From an uncultured Spartobacteria bacterium (lineage in GTDB: Bacteria; Verrucomicrobiota; Verrucomicrobiia; Chthoniobacterales; UBA6821), in NCBI GenBank assembly GCA_903847935.1, contig CAINEX010000052.1:1-39392 (forward strand): 39,392 bases of DNA. Direction: 5' to 3'. The notes under the pieces are model-generated. The model saw only the letters and a program-made list of their open reading frames with translations. It ran no database searches and was not told the DNA's origin. Below are positions 26,543 through 34,657 of this stretch, in pieces; the stretch's first letter is position 1, and the number at the start of each line of letters is the position of its first letter. A program made the position numbers and the translations under genes.

Positions 26543-27333
26543 CAGCGCTTGTTTGTTCTCTTTGCAGGAAAGCGGGTCCCGACATCCTCTCCGGCAACAG
26601 CACCCGTGATCTGCCTCCTCTTCCTGCCGTGGGCAATGACGGTCTCAACTCCAGCCTCAACAGCTGTGCGGACGGCCTGAAGTTTTGCCCCCATGCCGCC
26701 GGTCGAGTGTTTTCCCTTCTCAGTAGTCACGTGACGGAACGCCGCCTCCACGTCGGTGACAAGAGGGATACGGGCGGGTTTACCACCCGGATGCGATGCC
26801 CTCTCCAGGAGACCGTCGGCGCTTGTTAGCAGGAGTAACAGTCGTGCACTGACAAGTTGGGCCACTTCTGCAGAGAGACGGTCATTGTCACCGAAGCGAA
26901 GCTCTTCCACGGCAACCGTATCATTCTCATTGATAATAGGCACCACCCCCGGCGAGGCGAGAAGTTTGCCGAGCGTCACGCTCGCATTGCGACGACGCCC
27001 GGAATCAAAGATGTCATCGTGGGTAAGGAGGAGTTGGGCGGTCCTTAGCCCGTGCCTCGAAAAATGGCGGGCGTAGGCTTCCATGAGGAGAGGTTGACCC
27101 ACCGCGGCACAAGCCTGCTTTCCGGCAAGGTCAACGGGACGATCAGGCAGGCCGAGGGCATCGACTCCCGCGGCGACGGCACCACTTGAGACAACGACGC
27201 ACGGGATACCGGAGGCGATTAGGGCGGCAATCTCACCACAGAGGCGACGGAACTGGGCCGTGTCGAGAGAACATCCCCCCTCCATGGCCAGGATGCCTGT
27301 TCCGAATTTCAGGACGACGGGATGAAGTTTCAT
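26542..27333 (-). CDS. proB: Glutamate 5-kinase, short form without PUA domain
   Basis: ProB phosphorylates L-glutamate, the first step of proline synthesis. The kinase domain is complete: VVLKFGTGIL with the catalytic lysine, VVVSSGAVAAG, KQACAAVGQPLLM, QLLLTHDDI, NASVTLGKLL, IINENDTVAVEELRFGDNDRLSA, LLTSADGLL and TGGMGAKLQAVRTAVEAGV. It ends at about 263 residues, without the C-terminal PUA domain of the 367-residue E. coli enzyme. Short forms exist in other bacteria and may differ in proline feedback. I chose the ATG at 27331-27333; a GTG two codons upstream is possible. It begins nine bases after the holB stop, and proA is not in the window. Confidence 0.93.
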   Translation of the reverse strand: MKLHPVVLKFGTGILAMEGGCSLDTAQFRRLCGEIAALIASGIPCVVVSSGAVAAGVDALGLPDRPVDLAGKQACAAVGQPLLMEAYARHFSRHGLRTAQLLLTHDDIFDSGRRRNASVTLGKLLASPGVVPIINENDTVAVEELRFGDNDRLSAEVAQLVSARLLLLLTSADGLLERASHPGGKPARIPLVTDVEAAFRHVTTEKGKHSTGGMGAKLQAVRTAVEAGVETVIAHGRKRRQITGAVAGEDVGTRFPAKRTNKR

Positions 27334-27342
27334 GGGCACACT

Positions 27343-28284
27343 TTATTCTGCACTCGCTGCAATCATGATTTCCAGAAAACCAGCCTCGAGGGCAAGCCCC
27401 TCCTGAACGCCGCGTTCCAGGGACAACCGGAGTTTTTCCACCGCTTCAAGACATCCGAGCAGTCGGCGGGATTCATTATTATACGGGGATTTCAGGCCAT
27501 CATGCAGCACGCGGATCCTCATCCCGAAATGATCGGCAACCAGGGAGAGGAGTCGCGAGCGTTCCTGGAGGGACTCGGACTCGGCGACTGCCTTGAGTTG
27601 ATCCTCCCTATCCGACATGTCGGTATCCGTTGTTTTTCCGAAATGTGATTTGTCAGCCGAGAGTTCTTCCTTGAGTCTCTCGGATGCCTCTTCCCTCGAT
27701 TCCTCAAGAAGATCCCTGAAACACCGGGTCAGGCTGAAAGCCGCCGTAGCATCAGTATGCGCACCATCGGCAAAGAAGCGGTCCATGTGGCCGCGAAGCC
27801 TTGTCGAACGGGTATCTTCCAGCACTCCCTTACCGGGTCGGAGTGCCACGGAGATGCAACGCGACCGGATGGTCTCCAGAAGGGCTTCTGGCAATTCCGT
27901 GGTCAGCAGCAGAAGCGATCCATCGGGTGGTTCCTCCAATGTTTTCAGAAAGGCATTGGCCGCTTGAGGCATTAACCGGTCTGCGTCCCGGATCACAGCA
28001 ACCTTGCGATTCCCTTTTTCAGATGTCCGGTGAAGGGCCGACTCAAGATCCCTGATCTGCTCGATAAGAAGTCGGCGGGACTTCGATCCCGGTTCGATAA
28101 CATGAAAATCGGGGAGACTCTCCACTTGGATAACCCCACTTCCAAGGAACAAAGCGGCAAGTTCGTTTGCCAACAGATTGACTCCCGATTCCGGCACTCC
28201 TGAAATCAGATAGGCATGTCCAAGCCTTCCCTCATCGAAAGCCTTTTTCAATAGCGTGAGTGAATCCTCCCTAGATAAGGCCAT
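27343..28284 (-). CDS. holB: DNA polymerase III delta' subunit-like protein
   Basis: Delta' is the rigid stator of the clamp loader that puts the sliding clamp on DNA. The 313-residue protein has HAYLISGVPESGVNLLANELA, KVAVIRDADRLMPQAANAFLKTLEEPPDGSLLLLTT and the SRC motif in IRSRCISV. The P-loop lysine is missing (GVPESGVN), as in E. coli delta', which does not bind ATP. The zinc-binding cysteines common in this family are not visible. The chosen ATG at 28282-28284 has AAGGAG seven bases upstream and overlaps tmk by 14 bases. The frame is open for 82 further codons, but these only shadow tmk and do not look protein-like. Confidence 0.9.
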   Translation of the reverse strand: MALSREDSLTLLKKAFDEGRLGHAYLISGVPESGVNLLANELAALFLGSGVIQVESLPDFHVIEPGSKSRRLLIEQIRDLESALHRTSEKGNRKVAVIRDADRLMPQAANAFLKTLEEPPDGSLLLLTTELPEALLETIRSRCISVALRPGKGVLEDTRSTRLRGHMDRFFADGAHTDATAAFSLTRCFRDLLEESREEASERLKEELSADKSHFGKTTDTDMSDREDQLKAVAESESLQERSRLLSLVADHFGMRIRVLHDGLKSPYNNESRRLLGCLEAVEKLRLSLERGVQEGLALEAGFLEIMIAASAE

Positions 28285-28912
28285 GACAACGCTCCTTGAT
28301 GATTTGTTTGACCGATTTAGCGACTGAATCCTCATCCGGAGCGGCATCAACCACGGCGATCCTTTCGGGATGTTCAAGTGCCAGATCCAGATATCCGGCA
28401 CGCACCGCCTCATAGAAAGAAGCGGTTTCCTGCTCCATCCGATCTGCGGGGCCACCCCGCAAGGAAGCCCGGCGAAACCCCTCTTCGGAGGGAAGATCCA
28501 GCAGAAGCGTGAGATCTGGGAGGGTTCCACTCACTGCAAAATCATTGATCGATGCGACTTGCCTCGGATCCAAAGCACGAGCCACCCCCTGGTAGACCGT
28601 TGTTGAATCAAGGAAGCGATCACACAGCACGATGGCACCCCTTTCCAGGGAAGGCCTTATCACCTCACGAACAAGTTGAGCCCGGCTTGCGGCAAAGAGA
28701 AGCAACTCCGCCGCCGGGGTCATGGCTGCTGCGGATTCGTCATGTTGGAGCAGGTGCCGAATGCTCTCCCCGACAGGGGTCCCCCCGGGCTCCCTGATCG
28801 GCAGTACGTCACGGCCCATCGATCGGAATAAGTCGGATAGACGGCGAATCTGTGTTGATTTACCGCACCCTTCGGAACCTTCAAATGTGATGAACCACCC
28901 TTTGCTTGCCAT
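28271..28912 (-). CDS. tmk: Thymidylate kinase
   Basis: Tmk phosphorylates dTMP to dTDP with ATP. The 213-residue protein has the P-loop FEGSEGCGKSTQ (10-21), the DR-containing REPGGTPVGE, LLLFAASRAQLV, the lid-side DRFLDSTTVYQG and LLLDLPSEEGFRR. The pair tmk-holB is common in bacteria. It is probably the first gene of a run that continues through holB, proB, the ABC-2 permease, the unknown membrane protein and the GT9 gene. A -10 box ends only eight bases before its ATG. Confidence 0.97.
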   Translation of the reverse strand: MASKGWFITFEGSEGCGKSTQIRRLSDLFRSMGRDVLPIREPGGTPVGESIRHLLQHDESAAAMTPAAELLLFAASRAQLVREVIRPSLERGAIVLCDRFLDSTTVYQGVARALDPRQVASINDFAVSGTLPDLTLLLDLPSEEGFRRASLRGGPADRMEQETASFYEAVRAGYLDLALEHPERIAVVDAAPDEDSVAKSVKQIIKERCHGLI

Positions 28913-28920
28913 GAGTACTG

Positions 28921-28929
28921 ATCATAGCA
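28921..28929 (-). promoter_or_regulatory. Extended -10 promoter of tmk, nearly leaderless
   Basis: On the minus strand TGCTATGAT is an extended -10 (TGn plus TATGAT, 5 of 6). Only eight bases separate it from the tmk ATG, so transcription would begin within about two bases of the start codon. The -35 (near TTCAAC) is poor. Confidence 0.45.
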
Positions 28930-28953
28930 AGGCAAGGATCGGGTTGAAGCGTT

Positions 28954-28977
28954 AAAAAAACCGGGGTTCCCTGGCCC
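28954..28977 (-). terminator. Possible terminator after the secreted-protein gene
   Basis: On the minus strand a short GC stem (CCAGG-GAAC-CCCGG, one mismatch) is followed by seven T, 27 bases past the stop of the gene at 29004. It would separate that gene from tmk. Confidence 0.45.
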
Positions 28978-29003
28978 ACTATGCAAACAAGACCACCGAA
29001 CTC

Positions 29004-29657
29004 TTATTGCTGGAAATCCACCGACGAAATCGAGCCGTTATTATGGAAGTCTTTCCCGAAAGAGAGTCTAATGCTCACGGGACCACAACTTGCATCGGGA
29101 ACCGAAATAATCGGTGCGGAACTATAACCGTACCCGCCATCGGTAACCTTGAAGGCAAGAATTTCACCATTTTTAACGACTGCAAAGATCTCGGCGGGTT
29201 TATTGGGCCAAAGATGCTCACTTCCTGGCTGATAGCGGTAGCGATCCGAAACAGTGTCGAGCAACTCATTAGTGACCCCGTATTTTCCCAAGGCCGCCAG
29301 GAGGACTGATTTGTTCTGTTGCGCCGTGGCCGTATCGGGCATCCCTCCCCGAATTACCGGCCTGACTTTACTGAAAGCCTCCCTGAAAACCTCGGAAGTC
29401 ACTCCAAGGGCGCCCGCCACCAAATCAACTGGGCGACCATGATCCTGTGGGTCGGTATCATGTCCCCCTGTCAGTACAACGGGGACTAAAGTGATGCCGG
29501 TGGTGTCAAATCCAGAGGAAACAACGGTCTCATTGACTGATGAGTTGGCATTCGTAACGGCAGCAGTGGCCTTGCCCCCCCCCGCCAACAAAATCATCAC
29601 CAAAACTAGCGGTAGTAAAGCGAGTGAAAGGCGATGGCAGAGAACGAATAGGTTCAT
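29004..29657 (-). CDS. Secreted protein of unknown function
   Basis: From the ATG at 29655-29657 the protein has 217 residues. An N-terminal signal peptide (basic start, long Leu/Val core, then GGGKATAA) suggests export. The mature part has three recognisable stretches: HGRPVDLVAGALGVTSEVFREAFSKV; NKSVLLAALGKYGVTNELLDTVSDRYRY followed by LWPNKPAEIFAVVKNGEI; and GGYGYSSAPIISVPDA near the end. The last resembles the GSGYSSPP beta-turn unit found in many secreted repeat proteins. I have seen similar proteins in Verrucomicrobia-like genomes but know no function. The upstream neighbour on the same strand is also exported. A longer start at 29696 is possible but would put extra residues before the signal peptide. 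Confidence 0.7.
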   Translation of the reverse strand: MNLFVLCHRLSLALLPLVLVMILLAGGGKATAAVTNANSSVNETVVSSGFDTTGITLVPVVLTGGHDTDPQDHGRPVDLVAGALGVTSEVFREAFSKVRPVIRGGMPDTATAQQNKSVLLAALGKYGVTNELLDTVSDRYRYQPGSEHLWPNKPAEIFAVVKNGEILAFKVTDGGYGYSSAPIISVPDASCGPVSIRLSFGKDFHNNGSISSVDFQQ

Positions 29658-29743
29658 CGTATAAAAATTCTGCAGGGAACTGGACCAAAGCGACAAAAGT
29701 ACTGAAAAACGGTGAAGAACCGAACCTCCACCACATTCATGGA

Positions 29744-30463
29744 TTAATAACCCTCGAAGACACTCTTCGTCTGGGCATCCGGATCCTTGATTTTGGGAAG
29801 TGCCATCTTCTGACCGCTAAGGATGAGCCAGCTCTCTTTCTGCTTATCAGTAAGAACTGCAAGCATTTGCCTGGAAGTCTGATTTTGCAGATTGTGAAGG
29901 CTGAGATCCTTCAGGAAGGAAGAGGCCAACGAGTTATTATACTTCGCGTTGATCGCGGCAATCTGTGAACTCTTGCTGGCCGAAATCGCGGCAATCTGTT
30001 GCTGCTGGTTGGCACTGAGTCCCAGCAGTTGCTGCTCGGTTGGCGAGGTGAGAAGATTCCCCTTGAGTTGCTGACGCTCTATTTGGCGCAGGCGGTCCTG
30101 CTGGGACGAACTCAGCACGGCAAGGGCGCGCTCGTTGTATTTTTTGCGGAGCTTTCTGAGATCCCAACCGGCACGCAAGGCTGCATCCTCGCCATCCATA
30201 CCGATCGCCGTGATCTTGCGCGCACGCGACTTGTATTCGGAACGAAGGGAATCAAGCAACGTGCATTGAAGGGAGGAGAGTTTGAGATCCTGCCGAACAG
30301 GGTCAAGGCCCAACAGGACCGCAACGGATCCGGGATGATCATCTCCACCGGTCGTAACACCACTCCCTGCCATCAGCGTTCCCGTCCCTGACTGGGACTG
30401 AACGGCCGTGGAGCAACCCGTGAGGGCCAGAAGCACGAAAGCAAGAGGGGTGAGATATTTCAT
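29744..30463 (-). CDS. Lipoprotein with helical LTxxQ-like (CpxP/Spy-type) body
   Basis: A 239-residue lipoprotein: MKYLTPLAFVLLALTGC has the lipobox L14-T15-G16-C17. After a Gly/Ser-rich linker comes a mostly helical body: LKLSSLQCTLLDSLRSEYKSRA, YNERALAVLSSSQQDRLRQIERQ, LLGLSANQQQQIAAI and MLAVLTDKQKESW. Each is a 'Leu-[ST]-x-x-Q' unit like those in CpxP and Spy periplasmic chaperones, repeated four times. Residues around 155-180 contain an 11-residue repeat (AAI-S..., AAI-N...), encoded by a 15-base exact repeat 33 bases apart (29952 and 29985). This suits a coiled coil. The function is unknown; periplasmic binding or stress sensing is only a guess. Confidence 0.72.
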   Translation of the reverse strand: MKYLTPLAFVLLALTGCSTAVQSQSGTGTLMAGSGVTTGGDDHPGSVAVLLGLDPVRQDLKLSSLQCTLLDSLRSEYKSRARKITAIGMDGEDAALRAGWDLRKLRKKYNERALAVLSSSQQDRLRQIERQQLKGNLLTSPTEQQLLGLSANQQQQIAAISASKSSQIAAINAKYNNSLASSFLKDLSLHNLQNQTSRQMLAVLTDKQKESWLILSGQKMALPKIKDPDAQTKSVFEGY

Positions 30464-30496
30464 GGATCGGTGGCGGTGGAATCAGGCTCTGGTAAA

Positions 30497-31450
30497 TCAG
30501 GAAGCCTGTGCAATCATGCCCTCAAGCTTCACGATATCAGCACCGAATTTACGGATACCCTCGGCGAGTTTGTCCGTGGCCATCGCATCCTCATTCAGCA
30601 ACCAACGGAAGCTCTTCTCATCGACGGGAATCTTATCGATCTCCATTCCCTTGGCTACCTCGGGGGAGAGAACGCGGACAAGAGGTTCGCTGGACTCCTC
30701 AAGCTTCTCAAGGATGTCGGGACTGATCGTGAGAAGATCACACCCGGCAAGGGCAACGATTTCGCCGGTGTTGCGGAAGCTGGCTCCCATGACCTGAGTC
30801 TCGAATCCGAACTTCTTGAAGTAGTTGTAAATCTTGTGCACGGATTGAACCCCGGGGTCTTCAAAGCCGACGTACTCCTTGCCCGTTGTTGCCTTGTAGT
30901 AGTCGTAGATACGGCCGACAAACGGCGAGATAAGTCGGATTCCACCTTCGGCACAGGCAACGGCCTGAGGCATCGAGAACATGAGGGTAAGGTTACAATT
31001 GATCTTCTCTCTCTGGAGGATCTCGGCTGCACGGATACCCTCCCAGGTCGAGGCGATCTTGATCAGGACGCGCTCACGACCGACACCAGCCTTCTCGTAG
31101 AGGCCGATCAGGTAGCGGGCCTTGTCAAGGGTGGCCTCGGTGTCAAAGGAGAGGCGAGCATCCACCTCGGTACTGACGCGACCGGGAACAATCTTGAGAA
31201 TCTCGCAACCGAAGAGGATCAGTGTATCGTCGATGACTTTCTTGAAGAGCGCCGAACCCGAGAGGCTTGATCCCTTGTTGTCGGCGATTGCCTTGTCCAG
31301 CAGGGTGCGATATTCGGGTTGGAGAACGGCCTTGAGGATGAGGGAGGGATTGGTCGTTGCGTCCTGAGGATGAAATTTGCGGATATCCTCAAAGTTGCCG
31401 GTATCCGCGACAACGGTGGTGAACTGTTTGAGAGACTGGAGTTGGTTCAT
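30497..31450 (-). CDS. tal: Transaldolase
   Basis: Transaldolase moves a dihydroxyacetone unit between sugar phosphates in the non-oxidative pentose phosphate pathway. The 317-residue protein is of the TalB type: [12 protein letters not shown] near residue 30, [18 protein letters not shown], and the Schiff-base lysine K131 in [47 protein letters not shown] and [12 protein letters not shown] complete the barrel. Length and motifs match the E. coli enzyme. It has its own promoter (31472-31500) and no Shine-Dalgarno sequence. The two exported unknowns lie downstream and could share its transcript. Confidence 0.97.
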   Translation of the reverse strand: MNQLQSLKQFTTVVADTGNFEDIRKFHPQDATTNPSLILKAVLQPEYRTLLDKAIADNKGSSLSGSALFKKVIDDTLILFGCEILKIVPGRVSTEVDARLSFDTEATLDKARYLIGLYEKAGVGRERVLIKIASTWEGIRAAEILQREKINCNLTLMFSMPQAVACAEGGIRLISPFVGRIYDYYKATTGKEYVGFEDPGVQSVHKIYNYFKKFGFETQVMGASFRNTGEIVALAGCDLLTISPDILEKLEESSEPLVRVLSPEVAKGMEIDKIPVDEKSFRWLLNEDAMATDKLAEGIRKFGADIVKLEGMIAQAS

Positions 31451-31471
31451 GCGTTTTGTTGTTAGTTACTA

Positions 31472-31500
31472 ATTATGCTGGTTAAGTCTTGGGAAAGCAA
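31472..31500 (-). promoter_or_regulatory. tal promoter
   Basis: On the minus strand TTGCTT (31495-31500), a 17-base spacer and CATAAT (31472-31477, 5 of 6) lie just upstream of tal. A start near 31465 gives a leader of about 15 bases. Confidence 0.6.
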
Positions 31501-31540
31501 TTCTGGAGTTGATTCTATGAATGGGACGATCCTGCCTTCC

Positions 31541-33133
31541 TTACCCCATGGAGGCGCGGATAAACTCCCTGAAGAGAGGATGGGGAGATTCGGGCTTGCT
31601 CAGGAACTCCGGATGGAACTGGACCGCCACAAACCAAGGGTGATCTTTTAGTTCGATGATTTCCACAAGAGCCTCGTCCGGAGAGGTTCCGGAAATCACC
31701 ATGCCCCTCTTCTCCAAAATATCCCGATAAGCGTTGTTAAATTCGTACCGGTGGCGGTGGCGCTCGGCTATCTCGGTATGAGCGTAAATTTTATGAGCTT
31801 TGGAATTGGGCTTCAAAACCGCGGGCCATGATCCCAGGCGCATCGAGCCCCCTTTACTGGTGACCTCTTTCTGCTCGTCAAGAAGGGCGATGACGGGGTG
31901 GGCGGTCTTCGGGTCAAATTCGGTGCTGTTTGCGCCCTCAAGTCCACAGACATTGCGCGCGAACTCAATCGTTGCGATCTGCATTCCAAGGCAAATGCCG
32001 AAGTAAGGGATCCCGTGCTCCCTGGCAAAGCGTGCTGCAGCAATTTTACCTTCGGTGCCACGGTCTCCGAAACCACCCGGAACAAGAATTCCGGCCACAC
32101 CGGTGAGGTGCTTCTCAGCTCCCTCGGCCTCTATCTCTTCAGCGTCGACTATTTGGAGATCGACCCCGCAATCATTGGCCCCACCCGCATGACAGAGGGA
32201 CTCATAGATACTTTTGTAGGCATCCTGAAGCTCCACGTACTTGCCAACCACGGCGATCGTGATGCGGCGTGAGGGATGGATCATTGATCGGACGGTCTTT
32301 TTCCAGACAGACATGTCGGCAGACGCCGTCTCTAATCGCAGGAGCTTGCATACCTTCTCATCCAAACCCTCCTCTTGGAGCATCAGGGGAAATTCATAGA
32401 TCGAGTTATCGACATCCCTCGCCTCGATCACAGCATCCAGTGGAACGTTACAGTAAAGGGAAAGCTTTTCCCTGACCTCTGGCTCTAGGGGCTTTTCCGT
32501 GCGGCAGATGAGCACTTCGGGTTGAAGCCCGATCTCGCGCAACTTGGCAACGCTCTGCTGGGTCGGCTTGGTCTTCAACTCTCCTGCAGCCTTGATATAG
32601 GGAACCAGGGTCACATGAAGCAGGATCGCATTCTCATGACCCACCTGAAGTATGAACTGGCGTATCGCTTCCAAAAACGGCAACCCCTCGATGTCACCCG
32701 TTGTTCCGCCGATTTCAGTGATTAGAATATCCGCATTGCCGACCTGTTCAAAACTACGAATGCGACGCTTGATCTCGTCGGTGATGTGCGGGATGACCTG
32801 CACGGTTTTACCGAGATAGTCACCCCTTCGCTCATTGGAGAGTACTGTCTCGTATACCTGCCCGCTCGTCAGGTTATTCTCCCGTGTAAGCGTGCACTTG
32901 GTGAAACGCTCGTAATGACCCAAATCGAGATCCGTTTCTGCTCCATCGGCCAGCACGTAGACTTCGCCATGCTGGAGTGGGTTCATCGTGCCTGGATCGA
33001 CATTCAGGTAAGGATCAAGCTTCTGAAGGGTCACCCTCAGTCCACGGTGCTCCAAGAGAGTACCAAGCGACGCGGCCGCTAGCCCCTTTCCTAGAGAGCT
33101 GACCACTCCACCTGTCACGAAAATATACTTCAT
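31541..33133 (-). CDS. pyrG: CTP synthase
   Basis: PyrG makes CTP from UTP, ATP and glutamine. The 530-residue protein has the synthetase domain ([74 protein letters not shown]) and a C-terminal class I amidotransferase domain ([10 protein letters not shown], nucleophile in [10 protein letters not shown], and [10 protein letters not shown] with the catalytic His and Glu). It lies downstream of the DUF1802 gene with a 96-base gap. That gap holds a small inverted repeat, GGGAAA-GA-TTTCCC at 33188-33201, of unclear meaning. No Shine-Dalgarno motif is seen. Confidence 0.98.
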   Translation of the reverse strand: MKYIFVTGGVVSSLGKGLAAASLGTLLEHRGLRVTLQKLDPYLNVDPGTMNPLQHGEVYVLADGAETDLDLGHYERFTKCTLTRENNLTSGQVYETVLSNERRGDYLGKTVQVIPHITDEIKRRIRSFEQVGNADILITEIGGTTGDIEGLPFLEAIRQFILQVGHENAILLHVTLVPYIKAAGELKTKPTQQSVAKLREIGLQPEVLICRTEKPLEPEVREKLSLYCNVPLDAVIEARDVDNSIYEFPLMLQEEGLDEKVCKLLRLETASADMSVWKKTVRSMIHPSRRITIAVVGKYVELQDAYKSIYESLCHAGGANDCGVDLQIVDAEEIEAEGAEKHLTGVAGILVPGGFGDRGTEGKIAAARFAREHGIPYFGICLGMQIATIEFARNVCGLEGANSTEFDPKTAHPVIALLDEQKEVTSKGGSMRLGSWPAVLKPNSKAHKIYAHTEIAERHRHRYEFNNAYRDILEKRGMVISGTSPDEALVEIIELKDHPWFVAVQFHPEFLSKPESPHPLFREFIRASMG

Positions 33134-33229
33134 GGGTTGAGTATCTTAGGGAAGCAGGATGAAAAATCCAGCTCGGCCACACGTGAGGGGAAAGATTTCC
33201 CGTTGAGTCCCTGCCAAAGAGGGGTTCCC

Positions 33230-33793
33230 TTAGAGCGTCACCCCGAGCAATCGCGCGAAAAGCTCCCTCCGACGACGATGCTCCTCGTCACTGAGGACAG
33301 AAACCATCGCGCCAAAATCAGTCTCGGGTAGCTCCACCCAGGATTTGCACCCACCGAATCCCTTTTCCATCGGTAGGAGCGAAGGGGGTTCAAGGCGGTA
33401 AACGCGGACAAAAGCGACGTGGATTCCGTTACCCCCGAGGGAAGAAGACTTGGTATCGTAGGCAAATCGTTCTTCGATGACCGAAGCGTCTAGCACATGC
33501 AGTTCCTTCAACCGGTGCACAGTCTCCTTCTCCTCGACCCGTCCACTCCACTCCACAGTAGCCACATAGCTGATCGTGACAATGTCGGGAGCCTGCTCCG
33601 GCAGCGAGACACCCTCTTTTCTGATTTTGTCAATCTGACCGTGGAACCAGGTGGGAAACAGGTAGAACTCCTCATGAACAAAGCCGAATCCACCACGACC
33701 TTCGGCAATGCCTCCTTTGCGCAGAATCAAGCTCTGCTCACCGTTTCCTAGGGCTTCGCAGACGAGAGCCCACTCTTTGAACGCAATGGCCAT
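33230..33793 (-). CDS. DUF1802 protein
   Basis: A 187-residue cytosolic protein that begins MAIAFKEWALVCEALGNGEQSLILRKGGIAEG, followed by FVHEEFYLFPTWFHGQ. This is the DUF1802 pattern (COG4293), a family of unknown function. The later VEEKETVHRLKELHVLD and GIHVAFVRVYRL also fit. I chose the ATG at 33791-33793. The frame stays open for 61 codons upstream, but that stretch overlaps the divergent PHP gene and does not resemble the family. A consensus TTGACA (minus strand, near 33820-33825) lies upstream without a good -10 at 17 bases. DUF1802 genes often lie near restriction or nucleotide genes, but nothing here points to a role. Confidence 0.85.
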   Translation of the reverse strand: MAIAFKEWALVCEALGNGEQSLILRKGGIAEGRGGFGFVHEEFYLFPTWFHGQIDKIRKEGVSLPEQAPDIVTISYVATVEWSGRVEEKETVHRLKELHVLDASVIEERFAYDTKSSSLGGNGIHVAFVRVYRLEPPSLLPMEKGFGGCKSWVELPETDFGAMVSVLSDEEHRRRRELFARLLGVTL

Positions 33794-33855
33794 ACCTCTG
33801 TTTAGACCAAAAAATCGTGTCAAAAAGTAAAAATCGGGGCGACCTCTCCTTTCCC

Positions 33856-33884
33856 TTGGCAACCCCGCCTTCCACATCAACAAT
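33856..33884 (+). promoter_or_regulatory. PHP gene promoter, apparently leaderless
   Basis: TTGGCA (5 of 6), a 17-base spacer and AACAAT (4 of 6) end seven bases before the chosen ATG at 33892. Transcription would then start at or next to the start codon. Confidence 0.5.
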
Positions 33885-33891
33885 ATCACCG

Positions 33892-34599
33892 ATGCTCCAC
33901 GCCTTCGACCTGCACCTACATACCCACTACTCTGCGGACGCGTGCGGTTCGCCTGAGGCCATGATTGCTGCTGCAAAGCTGCGTGGACTGAGCGGTATCG
34001 CCGTCACGGATCATAATACATGTGCCGCCCTCGAGCACCTCAAGGGCGTTGGAATGATACGGGAGGATGGTGCTGCAGTTGACGGATTCCTGATTATCCC
34101 CGGGGTGGAGGTCTCCACGGCAGACGGCCACCTTCTCTGTCTAGGGACCACGCTCCCGAACATGAAGGGATCCCCTGCCCTTGAGGTGGTTGCCGCAGTG
34201 AAGGATCGTGGGGGGATCTGTATCGCCCCCCATCCTTACGACTCTTTCCGAGCAGGGATCCGTGAAGAGATTCTTGATCAACTTGATCTGGCGGCACTCG
34301 AGACCTTCAATGCAGCAGTTACCCTTCGTGGATTCAACGCCAAAGCCTCCACTTATGCGGCCCGTCGCGGGCTAGCCGGAACGGCCGCAAGTGACGCCCA
34401 TCATGCCTCGGCAGCCGGCATCTGCTCCACCTCCTACGACTTGCCGGATCTCTCCGTTGAATCAGTCCTCAATGCAATCCCCCGCGGTGGGAAACGAAAC
34501 GAACACTATCTCTCCTTCTCGGAAGGGATGAAAAAGAATTTCGGTAACTGGTTTCGGATCTTTAATCCCTCCCCGGCACGATTCAATTCTAATCCCTAG
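33892..34599 (+). CDS. PHP-domain phosphoesterase
   Basis: A 235-residue metal-dependent phosphoesterase of the PHP superfamily. The metal ligands are spread over the usual motifs: FDLHLHTHYSADA (Asp6, His8, His10), GIAVTDHNT, PGVEVST, CIAPHPYDSFR and TAASDAHH. Related proteins hydrolyse nucleotides such as 3',5'-nucleoside bisphosphates (RnmAB type), or DNA ends, and the exact substrate here is unknown. I chose the ATG at 33892 because MLHAFDLHLHTH starts directly at the first metal motif. An upstream GTG at 33817 would add a Ser/Pro-rich stretch that overlaps the promoter region of the divergent DUF1802 gene. The tex gene follows after 58 bases. Confidence 0.9.
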   Translation: MLHAFDLHLHTHYSADACGSPEAMIAAAKLRGLSGIAVTDHNTCAALEHLKGVGMIREDGAAVDGFLIIPGVEVSTADGHLLCLGTTLPNMKGSPALEVVAAVKDRGGICIAPHPYDSFRAGIREEILDQLDLAALETFNAAVTLRGFNAKASTYAARRGLAGTAASDAHHASAAGICSTSYDLPDLSVESVLNAIPRGGKRNEHYLSFSEGMKKNFGNWFRIFNPSPARFNSNP

Positions 34600-34657
34600 A
34601 TGCCGACTTCTACAATCTGCCATTTATTTTCACCCCATCCCCTATTCCCCACTCAAC

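Noticed and set aside
28285-28530. 82-codon N-terminal extension of the holB reading frame
   Set aside because: It overlaps tmk on the same strand, has no delta' similarity, and the ATG at 28284 has a good Shine-Dalgarno sequence.
33817-33891. Upstream GTG start for the PHP gene
   Set aside because: The added Ser/Pro-rich stretch precedes the first metal motif without family support, and a promoter-like sequence lies inside it.
33794-33976. 61-codon extension of the DUF1802 frame
   Set aside because: It runs antisense through the PHP gene start and promoter, and the family begins at MAIAFKEW.
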